A DNA stretch of 64,000 nt. It comes from Chloroflexota bacterium (GTDB lineage Bacteria > Chloroflexota > Limnocylindria > Limnocylindrales > CSP1-4). The notes beneath the pieces are model-generated. The model was given only the letters and a program-made list of their open reading frames with translations, did no database searches and was not told the DNA's origin. Made by a program: the position numbers and the translations under genes. The stretch is taken from assembly GCA_025935925.1 (NCBI GenBank), contig JAICUI010000001.1:1-64000 (forward strand). The letters run 5' to 3'. Below, piece after piece: positions 26,704 to 34,329 of this stretch; the first letter of the stretch is position 1, and each line of letters starts with the position of its first letter.

Positions 26704-27470
26704 GCGGCTGCGGGCGCGGCGCTCCGGATGAACGCGAGCACCTCGTCCCACGCCTTGGCCGAGGACGACGAGAACTCGTCCGCCTTGCGATCGAAGAACG
26801 AATGCGGCGCGTTCGGGTAGACGACGATCCTGTGGTCGACGCCTGCCGCGGTCAGCGCGGTCTCGAACGTGCCGCGAACCTCGGGTCCGATGTTGTCGTC
26901 CGCCCCGCCGAACAGCGCGAGGACCGGCGCCTGGAAGCTCGTCGCGACGTCCGCGGGCGCCGGGGTTCCGTTGCTCGACCCGCCCGTCGGCCAGCCGTAG
27001 AAGCCGATGACGCCGGACAGGCCGAGGCCCATCGTCGCCGTCAGGAACGCCGTCCGGCCGCCCATGCAGAACCCGATCGTGAAGATCCGGGTCGCGTCGG
27101 TCGTCGAGCGGAGGTGCTCGACGGCGGTCGTGATATCGGCGGTCAGCCCCGCGAACGTCGTCTGCGCAACGTGCGGCCGGTAGTCGAAGCCGGGACCGCG
27201 GTCGCCGATGCCCGCCGTACGCCCGAAGTAGTCGATGGCGATCGCCTCGGTGCCGTGCTCGGCGAACCGCAACGCGAGGTCGCGGTAGTAGGCGTGGAGG
27301 CCGCGCACGTCGGGCAGGATCACGATCCCGGAGCCGTCAGGCTCGGCGGCCCGCGCCTGGTAGGCCATGAACCGGTTGCCGTCGGCCGCCTCGAGGACGA
27401 GGTCCTTCGCGTCCAGCGAGCCGCCCTCGATCGGGGCGATGGGCGGGCGGGAGTCGTGGTCGAAGCACAT
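26700..27470 (-). CDS. Dienelactone hydrolase family protein
   Basis: 256-aa alpha/beta hydrolase. The catalytic triad is visible: nucleophile Cys in GFCMGGRTAF, Asp in LFGGADDNIGPE and His in PNAPHSFFDR. ILPDVRGLHAYYRDLALRFAEHG is characteristic of DLH proteins. Start ATG 27470 has GGAGGT upstream; longer frames are unlikely. It is divergent from the HTH/nuclease gene with 55 bases between. Substrate not inferable. Confidence 0.9.
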   Translation of the reverse strand: MCFDHDSRPPIAPIEGGSLDAKDLVLEAADGNRFMAYQARAAEPDGSGIVILPDVRGLHAYYRDLALRFAEHGTEAIAIDYFGRTAGIGDRGPGFDYRPHVAQTTFAGLTADITTAVEHLRSTTDATRIFTIGFCMGGRTAFLTATMGLGLSGVIGFYGWPTGGSSNGTPAPADVATSFQAPVLALFGGADDNIGPEVRGTFETALTAAGVDHRIVVYPNAPHSFFDRKADEFSSSSAKAWDEVLAFIRSAAPAAA

Positions 27471-27525
27471 GCGCGCACCTCCGACGTGATTGTTGCCCAT
27501 AAGCCGGACGTAAGTCGCCCGGGCC

Positions 27526-28257
27526 ATGCTCCGGGTCGTGGATGTGAGGCGCGTGGGCCGCGCGGTCCGAGCCCTTCGGATCCGCCGTGGCTGGCGCCAG
27601 GAGGACCTCGCACGGCAGGCGCGCCTCGCCCGTTCGGTCGTCGGCCGCGTCGAACGCGGCGAGCAGGCCGGGCTCACGCTCGATGCGGTTGCCGCCGTCG
27701 CCGAGGCGCTCGGGGCGAGGGTGTACCTCGACCTGCGCTGGGATGGCGAGGGCCTCGACCGACTGCTTGACGAAGGGCACGCGACGCTCGTCGATCGGGT
27801 CGTCGCGTGGCTTCGCGCGCACGGATGGGAGGTCGCGGTCGAGGCGTCCTTCGCGATCGGTGGGGAGCGCGGGTCGATCGACATCCTGGCGTGGCACCCG
27901 GTGCGTCGGGCGCTCGCGGTCTTCGAGGTCAAGTCCGTGACGCCGGACATGCAGGCGATGCTCTACGGCCTGGATCGGAAGGGCAGGCTCGGTCCGGGCC
28001 TCGCGCGAAGCAAGGGGTGGGCGGCGCGCACGGCGGCGCGGATCCTCGTGCTGTGGGACACGCGAACGAATCGACGACGCATCGAGCGGCACGGCGAGTC
28101 GGTCCGGGCGGCGCTGCCGGCCGGGACACGTGAGGTCGTGGCGTGGCTGCGCGATCCTTCGGAACCACCTCCCGCCGGCGTCTGGTTCGTGACAGATGTC
28201 GGTGGCATGGACGCAATGGGTGTCCGCCGACGCCGCGTCCGCGTCCGACGAGCGTGA
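27526..28257 (+). CDS. XRE-type HTH protein fused to a PD-(D/E)XK nuclease-like domain
   Basis: 243 aa. Residues about 8-65 form an XRE/Cro helix-turn-helix (WRQEDLARQARLARSVVGRVERGEQAGLTLDAVAAVAEALG). Residues about 88-190 resemble a restriction-endonuclease fold: E106, then GSIDILAW with D119, then VFEVKS with E134-x-K136, the spacing expected of a PD-(D/E)XK site. The tail is Arg-rich. No methyltransferase or toxin partner is adjacent. It could be a regulator using a dead nuclease fold, or a nuclease that represses itself. Confidence 0.75.
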   Translation: MLRVVDVRRVGRAVRALRIRRGWRQEDLARQARLARSVVGRVERGEQAGLTLDAVAAVAEALGARVYLDLRWDGEGLDRLLDEGHATLVDRVVAWLRAHGWEVAVEASFAIGGERGSIDILAWHPVRRALAVFEVKSVTPDMQAMLYGLDRKGRLGPGLARSKGWAARTAARILVLWDTRTNRRRIERHGESVRAALPAGTREVVAWLRDPSEPPPAGVWFVTDVGGMDAMGVRRRRVRVRRA

Positions 28258-28398
28258 ACCGTCGGCTCTGTCGTGCCATCGGTCCACCATGCGGCCCGTG
28301 GGCGGCGCCGGCTTGCCAAGGGTCCGTGTGGCGGACGGCCGACGGCACGGGCCTCGATACGGGCCGCGGGATGGACCCATGACGACGCACCGGGGATA

Positions 28399-28417
28399 CC
28401 GTCCGCCGGGCGGACGG
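28399..28417. repeat. Perfect inverted repeat in the lysC upstream region
   Basis: CCGTCCGCC, one G, then GGCGGACGG: nine perfectly matched base pairs. It lies 50 bases before the aspartate kinase -10, so it may be an operator or the end of the HTH/nuclease transcript. No T-run follows. The rest of 28258-28468 shows nothing recognisable. Confidence 0.5.
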
Positions 28418-28468
28418 CTGGCGCGTACGGCTCCGAGCATCCGGCGAGGGGCTCCGGGACCCCTCCGC

Positions 28469-28474
28469 TAGAAT
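28469..28474 (+). promoter_or_regulatory. -10 element of aspartate kinase gene
   Basis: TAGAAT, with a 7-base spacer to ATG 28482. It overlaps an in-frame ATG at 28473, which therefore should not be the start. Confidence 0.55.
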
Positions 28475-28481
28475 GCCGCGC

Positions 28482-29786
28482 ATGCCCGCCCCCCTTGTCG
28501 TGATGAAGTTCGGCGGCTCGTCGGTCGCCGGCGCGGAGCGCATCAAGCGGGTCGCGAGGCGCATCGTCCGCGAGCGCGCGCGCGGGTCGGAGCTGGTCGT
28601 CGTCGTGTCCGCGATGGGTGACACGACGGACGAGCTGCTCGCCCTGGCCGCCGCCATCACCGACGAGCCCGACGCCCGCGAGCTCGACGTCCTGCTCGCC
28701 ACCGGCGAGCACCAGTCGGCGACCCTCATGTCGATGGCGCTCCAGTCGCTCGGGGTCCCGGCGATCAGCCTGACCGGCCCGCAGGCCGGGATCACGACCG
28801 ACGGCCGCTATGGCAAGGCCCGCATCGCCGGCATCGACCCGCGGCGGGTCAGGGCGGAGCTCGCCGCCGGCAAGGTCGTGATCGTCGCCGGGTTCCAGGG
28901 GATGAGCGTCGCGGCGCTCGACGGCCTCGAGGCGACCGAGCCGGCCAGCGCGGTGCACACGGCCGAGATCACCACGCTCGGCCGCGGCGGCTCGGACACG
29001 ACCGCCGTCGCCCTGGCCGCGCAGCTCGGCGCGGACCGCTGCCAGATCTACACCGACGTGAAGGGCATCTACTCGGCCGACCCGCGCATCGTCGCGGACG
29101 CGCGCCAGCTCGACGTCGTCGGCTACGAGGAGATGATGGAGCTCGCCCACCAGGGGGCCCAGGTCATGCAGGTCCGGGCGGTCGAGCTCGGCTGGGTCAA
29201 CGACGTCGTCATCGAGGTGCTCAGCTCGTTCGAGGACGCGCCCGGCACGCAGATCAGGGAGGACCCGCTCGTGGAGCAGCGGAACAAGGTCCGGGGCATC
29301 GCGCACGACCGGAACGTCGCCAAGGTCACGCTCGTCGACGTGCCCGACCAGCCGGGCGTCGCCCGGAGCGTGTTCGGTCCGCTCGCCGAGCAGGGGATCA
29401 ACGTCGACATGATCGTCCAGAACGTCGGCCACGGCGGGGCGACCGACCTCAGCTTCACGATCCCGCGCGTCGAGCTCGCGAAGGCGAAGCGGATCCTCGA
29501 GCCATTGATCCGCGACCTGGGCTTCCGCGACATGACCACCGACTCCGCCGTCGCGAAGGTCAGCATCGTCGGCGCCGGCATCCACAACGCCCCGGGCTAC
29601 GCGGCGCGGATGTTCGGGACGCTCGCCGATGCCGGGATCAACATCGAGATGATCTCGACCTCGGAGATCCGGATCACGACGATCATCGCCGAGGACCGCG
29701 TGGAGGAGGCGGTCCGGAGCCTGCACGCGGCCTTCCAGCTCGAGCAGCCCGAGACCGTCGAGGCCGCCTCCGCCCTCGCGGGCTGA
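28482..29786 (+). CDS. lysC: Aspartate kinase
   Basis: 434-aa enzyme phosphorylating aspartate, the entry to lysine, threonine and methionine synthesis. The kinase domain has VMKFGGSSVAG (residues 7-17), TLGRGGSDTTAVALAAQLGA and YTDVKGIYSADPRIV. Two ACT domains follow from about residue 270 (VTLVDVPDQPGVARSVF; VSIVGAGIHNAPGYAARMFGTLADAGINIEMISTS), so feedback inhibition by end products is expected. Start ATG 28482 is preferred over 28473 because the latter lies in the -10. It heads the run into biotin and fatty-acid genes. Confidence 0.95.
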   Translation: MPAPLVVMKFGGSSVAGAERIKRVARRIVRERARGSELVVVVSAMGDTTDELLALAAAITDEPDARELDVLLATGEHQSATLMSMALQSLGVPAISLTGPQAGITTDGRYGKARIAGIDPRRVRAELAAGKVVIVAGFQGMSVAALDGLEATEPASAVHTAEITTLGRGGSDTTAVALAAQLGADRCQIYTDVKGIYSADPRIVADARQLDVVGYEEMMELAHQGAQVMQVRAVELGWVNDVVIEVLSSFEDAPGTQIREDPLVEQRNKVRGIAHDRNVAKVTLVDVPDQPGVARSVFGPLAEQGINVDMIVQNVGHGGATDLSFTIPRVELAKAKRILEPLIRDLGFRDMTTDSAVAKVSIVGAGIHNAPGYAARMFGTLADAGINIEMISTSEIRITTIIAEDRVEEAVRSLHAAFQLEQPETVEAASALAG

Positions 29787-29792
29787 CCGCCG

Positions 29793-30677
29793 GTGACGGG
29801 ACCCGGCACGACGACCATGTACCGCCGCGTCGATCGGTTCGGCGCGATCGGCAGCACCAACGACATCGTCCGCGACTGGCTGCGCGCCGGCGAGGACGAG
29901 GTGTGCGTCGCCGTGGCCGACGAGCAGACGACCGGGCGCGGCCGCCACGGGCGGACGTGGCAGGCGCCCCCCGCGGCGGCGCTCCTCCTGAGTGCCGGGT
30001 TCCGGCCGCGCTGGCTCGACCCCGACCGGACGTGGCGGCTCGCGGCCGTGGTTGCGCTTGCGATGGCCGACGCGGCCGAGGATGCTGCTGGGCTGCCCGT
30101 CGGCGCGGTCCGGCTGAAGTGGCCGAACGACCTCGTCATCGAGGCGGCCGGTCCGAACGCGCTGCTGGTGGGCGACCTGTCGCCCGACGCCGCAGCAGCA
30201 CGCCTCGGCGCGCCGCTCGAGCTCCGGAAGCTGGCCGGGGTGCTGGGCGAGAGCGAGGGCCTCGGGTCGGACGACCCGCGGGTCGTCGTGGGCATCGGCA
30301 TCAACGCGGACTGGCAGGCGGCCGACTTCCCCCCGGGGCTTGCGACCGCGATGACCAGCCTCCGCGAGGCGTCCGGTGGCCGCCCCATCGACCGGGAGGC
30401 GCTGCTCCGCGGCTTCCTCGACCGGCTCGAGGGCCGCATCGAAGCGCTGCGCGCCGGGTTCTTCGACGTCGGGACCTGGGTCGAGCGCCAGGCGACGACC
30501 GGGCGTGCCGTGCAGCTGGAGCAGGCCGACGGGTCGGCGTCGGGACCGGTCCTGGCCGCGGGCGTGGACGGCTCATCCGGCGCGCTCATCGTCGAGGACG
30601 AGACGGCGCCGGGCGGGGATCGCCGGGTCCACGCGGGCGAGGTCGTCCGCGTCCGTCTCGCCGGGCTCGGGGTGTAA
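29793..30677 (+). CDS. birA: Biotin-[acetyl-CoA carboxylase] ligase, monofunctional
   Basis: 294-aa enzyme that attaches biotin to BCCP. Motifs: GSTNDIVRDW, EQTTGRGRHGRTW (biotinyl-AMP loop), LKWPNDLVI and VVGIGINADW. No N-terminal HTH is present, so it is not a repressor. It begins with GTG six bases after lysC and is followed by a sigma factor and then acc genes whose product it modifies, a sensible functional grouping. Confidence 0.92.
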   Translation: MTGPGTTTMYRRVDRFGAIGSTNDIVRDWLRAGEDEVCVAVADEQTTGRGRHGRTWQAPPAAALLLSAGFRPRWLDPDRTWRLAAVVALAMADAAEDAAGLPVGAVRLKWPNDLVIEAAGPNALLVGDLSPDAAAARLGAPLELRKLAGVLGESEGLGSDDPRVVVGIGINADWQAADFPPGLATAMTSLREASGGRPIDREALLRGFLDRLEGRIEALRAGFFDVGTWVERQATTGRAVQLEQADGSASGPVLAAGVDGSSGALIVEDETAPGGDRRVHAGEVVRVRLAGLGV

Positions 30678-30681
30678 CGCG

Positions 30682-31308
30682 GTGGCCCGCCCGGTGTTGG
30701 GAAGGCGTGACGGCGCCGCGTCGTCCGTCGTGCCCCTCGACCGCGATCGCCCCCTCGTGGAGGCGGCGCGGCGCGACCCCGCCCAGTTCGACGCCCTGTA
30801 CCGGAAGTACCTCGCCCAGGTGTACGCCTTCGCCCTGTATGAGCTCGCGGACCATCACGCCGCCGAGGACGCCACCGAGCGCACGTTCCTGCGCGCGCTC
30901 GCCGCGCTGCCGCGGTTCCGGGAGCAGGCGCGCGCCGAGGACGGGCCGGACGCGTCCACGTTCCGCGTCTGGCTGTTCCGGATCGCGCGCAACACGATCG
31001 CGAACGAGCGCCGGGCGCGTCGCCGCCGGCCGGCGGCCTCCCTCGAGGTGGCCCTCGGCGCGGGGCTCGCGATCGCCGACGGCTCCGACCTCGAGACGGA
31101 GGCCGTGACCCGGGACGAGGCGTCCGCGGCGCTGCGCACCCTCCAGTCGCTCCCCGACGACCGGCGCCGGGCGCTCCTGCTCCGCTTCGTCGACGAGATG
31201 ACGACGGCCGAGATCGCGGGCGTCCTCGGCCGGTCCGAGGGCGCGGTGCGTGTCCTGATCCACCGCGCCCTGCGGGACGTCGCGCGGCGGCTGGACACGA
31301 CCCGGTGA
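30682..31308 (+). CDS. ECF-type RNA polymerase sigma factor
   Basis: 208 aa. Region 2 spans about residues 32-85 (FDALYRKYLAQVYAFALYELADHHAAEDATERTFLRALAALPRF); region 4 spans about 148-202 (LPDDRRRALLLRFVDEMTTAEIAGVLGRSEGAVRVLIHRALRDV). GTG 30682 is four bases after birA. Its stop overlaps the next small membrane protein (GTGA), the usual position for an anti-sigma partner. The promoter it recognises is unknown. Confidence 0.9.
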   Translation: MARPVLGRRDGAASSVVPLDRDRPLVEAARRDPAQFDALYRKYLAQVYAFALYELADHHAAEDATERTFLRALAALPRFREQARAEDGPDASTFRVWLFRIARNTIANERRARRRRPAASLEVALGAGLAIADGSDLETEAVTRDEASAALRTLQSLPDDRRRALLLRFVDEMTTAEIAGVLGRSEGAVRVLIHRALRDVARRLDTTR

Positions 31309-31868
31309 CGGGCCCGCGGCTCCCCGAGCGCGACACGACCCAGGTCGACGCCCTCATCGCGGACAGGTATCTCGACGCGCTGCTCGCCGCCGCCGACCGG
31401 CGAGCCGGCGATGCCCCGTCCGACGCCGCGCTGGATCCGGCGATCCGGGACGCCGTGCGGGTGCTCCGGGCGGCGCTCGTCCGCGTGCACCCGTCGTTCC
31501 GGTTCGAGGACCGGCTCGCCGCGCGACTCGCGGCGCTCGCCGCGGCGCAGGCCGGCGACGCGCGCGCGGCCGCGGGCGGCGGCGTCGTGCCATTTCCGGC
31601 GTCGCTAGGCGGGGATGCGGACCTCGACGCCATCCTCGACGGCGACCTCGATCCCGCGGCCGACGACGACGCCGGCGCCGGCACGGACCGCCGGCCGCTG
31701 CTCGTGACCGGCGCCATCACGTCTGCCGCGCTATCCCTCGCCGGCGTCGCGTGGGTCGCGTGGCGCGCGTCCCGGCCGGCGGCCCGCCGCTCGGCGATGG
31801 GTCGCGCCGCCCGGACGGCGCACGAGCGACGCGCGTCGGCGATCGCCGGCCTCGGCGGTCCCGCCTGA
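31305..31868 (+). CDS. Single-span membrane protein, possible anti-sigma partner
   Basis: 187 aa. The N-terminal 130 residues are cytoplasmic, helical and rich in Ala/Asp/Arg; one transmembrane helix lies at about 133-152 (LLVTGAITSAALSLAGVAWVAW); a short Arg-rich tail follows. There is no zinc-binding HxxxCxxC motif of classic anti-sigma factors. Coupling to the sigma gene is the only reason to suggest an anti-sigma role. The stop overlaps accD (TGATG). Confidence 0.6.
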   Translation: MTGPRLPERDTTQVDALIADRYLDALLAAADRRAGDAPSDAALDPAIRDAVRVLRAALVRVHPSFRFEDRLAARLAALAAAQAGDARAAAGGGVVPFPASLGGDADLDAILDGDLDPAADDDAGAGTDRRPLLVTGAITSAALSLAGVAWVAWRASRPAARRSAMGRAARTAHERRASAIAGLGGPA

Positions 31869-32740
31869 TGCCCGTCAAGTTCCCCCAGTTCCGGTCCCGT
31901 CGCGACGCGTTCCCCGAGTCGCTCTGGACTCGCTGCCCGTCGTGCGAGGAGCAGCTGTTCAACAAGCAGCTCGAGAAGGCGATGAACGTCTGCCCGTCGT
32001 GCGGGCACCACTTCCGCCTGTCGGCGCCGCTGCGCCTCGGCCAGCTGCTCGACGAGGGGTCGTTCGAGGAGCACGACTCCGGCCTGGTCTCGGTCGACCC
32101 CCTCGGCTTCGTCGACCAGAAGGCCTATCCCGACCGCGTGGCCGCGGCGCAGCTCGCGACGGGCCTCAACGACGCGGCGGTCTGGGGCCTCGGCCGGGTC
32201 GACGCGACGCGCATCGCGATCGTGGTCATGGACTTCGGGTTCATGGGCGGCTCGATGGGCGCCGTCGTGGGCGAGAAGGTTGCCCGGGCGGCGGAGGCGG
32301 CGCTCGCGGAACGCCTCCCGCTCGTGGTCGTCTCCGCGTCCGGCGGCGCGCGGATGCAGGAGGGCACCCTGGCGCTGATGCAGCTCGCGAAGACGATGGC
32401 CGCGCTCGAGCGCCTGCGCGACGCGGGCGTCCCGTTCGTGTCGGTGATGTCCGACCCGACGACGGGCGGCGTGTTCGCCTCGTACGCGGCGATGGGCGAC
32501 GTCAACCTCGCCGAGCCCAACGCCCTCATCGGCTTCGCCGGCGCGCGCGTCGGCGCCGGCACGATCGGCCAGGAGCTGCCGCCCGGCTTCCAGCGCTCCG
32601 AGTTCCTGTACAGCCACGGGTTCGTCGACCGGGTCGTGGCCCGCGCCGACCTGCGGCGCGAGCTCTCGCTGCTGCTCCGCTACCTCGTCCCGCGGCCACT
32701 CGACGCGCTCGCGCGGCCCCTGGAGGCGTCCGTTGGTTGA
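31868..32740 (+). CDS. accD: Acetyl-CoA carboxylase carboxyltransferase subunit beta
   Basis: 290-aa half of the carboxyltransferase making malonyl-CoA. The N-terminal C4 zinc ribbon (WTRCPSCEEQLF ... NVCPSCGHHF) lies at residues 20-50. The crotonase-type core includes SASGGARMQEGTLALMQLAKT, SDPTTGGVFASYA and FAGARVGAGTIGQELPPGFQRSEF. One-base overlap with the gene before it and eight-base overlap with accA. Confidence 0.95.
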   Translation: MPVKFPQFRSRRDAFPESLWTRCPSCEEQLFNKQLEKAMNVCPSCGHHFRLSAPLRLGQLLDEGSFEEHDSGLVSVDPLGFVDQKAYPDRVAAAQLATGLNDAAVWGLGRVDATRIAIVVMDFGFMGGSMGAVVGEKVARAAEAALAERLPLVVVSASGGARMQEGTLALMQLAKTMAALERLRDAGVPFVSVMSDPTTGGVFASYAAMGDVNLAEPNALIGFAGARVGAGTIGQELPPGFQRSEFLYSHGFVDRVVARADLRRELSLLLRYLVPRPLDALARPLEASVG

Positions 32741-33773
32741 CCGACTGCTCCGCCGGGGCGACGGCGCGCGGGCCGAGGCTGCCGAGGCCGAGCCTGTCGT
32801 GCCGGCGATCAACCCCGACGGCGACCCGAAGGACGTCATGTGGGCGCGCGTCCAGCTCGCGCGGAACCTGCGCCGCCCGCGCACCCTCGAGCTGCTGTCC
32901 GTGATGGCCGACGACGTCATCGAGCTCCACGGCGACCGGCTGTTCGGCGACGACGAGGCGATCGTCGCGGGGTTCGCGACGATCGGCGGCCACCGCGTCG
33001 CGGTCGTCGGGCAGCAGAAGGGCCAGGACACCGAGGAGAACGTCCGGCGCAGCTTCGGCATGCCCCACCCCGAGGGCTATCGCAAGGCGATGCGGATCAT
33101 GGAGCTCGCCGAGCGCTGCGGGCTGCCGGTCGTGACGTTCGTCGACGTCCCGGGCGCCCACCCCGGGCCCGAGTCGGAGGAGCGCGGCATCGCCGAGGCG
33201 ATCGCCCGCTCGGTCGGCCTCATGACCCGCCTGCGGACGCCGATCGTGACCGTCATCACCGGCGAGGGCGGCTCCGGCGGGGCGCTGGCGATCGCCGTCG
33301 GCGACGTCGTCCTCGCGCTGGAGAACGCGGTGTACTCCGTCATCTCGCCCGAGGGCTGCGCCAGCATCCTGTGGCGGACGTCGGACGAGGCGCCGACGGC
33401 CGCGCTGGCGATGCGGATGAGCGCCCAGGACCAGCAGGCGCTGGGCGTCGTCGACGAGGTCATCCCGGAGCCGCCGCAGGGCGCCCACGCGGATCCCGAG
33501 GAGACCGCGCAGCGGCTCAAGACCGCGATCGTCCGCGAGCTCGACCGCCTGTCGGGGATCCCGCTCGACGCGCTGGTCGAACAGCGCTATCGCCGGTACC
33601 GTTCCCTCGGCGCGTTCGAGGAGATCGCCGCGCCGGCGCCGACGCCGACCGTGCCGCCCCGCCCGGGGCTGGCCGAACGGCTGCGCGGACTCATCGAGGC
33701 GGGCCAGCGGGCGATCCCCGCGCCGCTCCCCGTGGGCCGGCGCCAGGAACCTCCCGCCCGAGAGGACGTCTGA
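32733..33773 (+). CDS. accA: Acetyl-CoA carboxylase carboxyltransferase subunit alpha
   Basis: 346-aa partner of AccD. Landmarks are VQLARNLRRPRTLELL, VVGQQKGQDTEENVRRSFGMPHPEGYRKAMR, FVDVPGAHPGPESEERGIAEAIA and GEGGSGGALAIAVGD, all standard for AccA. The start is TTG 32733 with GGAGG upstream, inside the end of accD. The tail is about 25 residues longer than usual and Pro/Arg-rich. Confidence 0.95.
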   Translation: MVDRLLRRGDGARAEAAEAEPVVPAINPDGDPKDVMWARVQLARNLRRPRTLELLSVMADDVIELHGDRLFGDDEAIVAGFATIGGHRVAVVGQQKGQDTEENVRRSFGMPHPEGYRKAMRIMELAERCGLPVVTFVDVPGAHPGPESEERGIAEAIARSVGLMTRLRTPIVTVITGEGGSGGALAIAVGDVVLALENAVYSVISPEGCASILWRTSDEAPTAALAMRMSAQDQQALGVVDEVIPEPPQGAHADPEETAQRLKTAIVRELDRLSGIPLDALVEQRYRRYRSLGAFEEIAAPAPTPTVPPRPGLAERLRGLIEAGQRAIPAPLPVGRRQEPPAREDV

Positions 33774-33777
33774 GCCG

Positions 33778-34329
33778 ATGCCCGATCCCACCCCGCCGCG
33801 CGACCGGACGCCGGCCGAGCGCCAGGCCGACCACGAGGGCCTCGCCCGGCTGTCGGAGTCGCTCGTCCCCGCCCTCGTCCAGAAGCTGAACGCTTCGGCC
33901 CTCGGCGAGCTCGAGGTGCGCGAGGGCGAATGGCGGATCCGGCTCCGTCGTCACCACGCCGCTGCGACGCGCCGCGAGCGGCCGCGCATCGGCGCCGGCG
34001 GGACGAGGCCGGCGGCGCCGGCCGTCGCGCCCGCGGTCGCCAGCCCCGCGGCGGACGTCGCGGGGCTGGATCGGGTCGTCGCCCTGTCGCCCGCCGTCGG
34101 TGTGTTCCGCGCCGTGGCGGCGGTCGGGACGAGCGTGCGCAGCGGGGACCGGATCGCCGTCGTGGACCTGCTGGGCATCGCGCAGGACGTCGCGGCGCCG
34201 GCGGACGGCGTCGTGGTCGAGGTGTTCGCCGAGAGCGGCGAGGCCGTCGAGTACGGCGAGGAGCTCGCGCTGGTCGAGGTCGCGGATGCCCGCAATGGCG
34301 ACGGGCACGCCACGGACGGGCGGGGCTAG
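33778..34329 (+). CDS. BCCP-like protein lacking the biotinylation lysine
   Basis: 183 aa. Residues about 20-60 look like the N-terminal helical and strand region of BCCP (ALGELEVREGEWRIRLRR). After a Pro/Ala linker, residues 100-167 form a biotinyl/lipoyl-type barrel: VRSGDRIAVVDLLGIAQDVAAP and GVVVEVFAESGEAVEYGEELALVE. Where BCCP has EAMKM, this has VDLLGI (residues 129-134), so no lysine can take biotin. It sits between accA and accC in the operon. A structural or regulatory subunit is possible; the intact BCCP is at 38330. Confidence 0.78.
   Translation: MPDPTPPRDRTPAERQADHEGLARLSESLVPALVQKLNASALGELEVREGEWRIRLRRHHAAATRRERPRIGAGGTRPAAPAVAPAVASPAADVAGLDRVVALSPAVGVFRAVAAVGTSVRSGDRIAVVDLLGIAQDVAAPADGVVVEVFAESGEAVEYGEELALVEVADARNGDGHATDGRG

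Noticed and set aside
28473-28481. ATG 28473 as the aspartate kinase start
   Set aside because: It lies within the TAGAAT -10 hexamer, so it would not be in the mRNA if that promoter is used.
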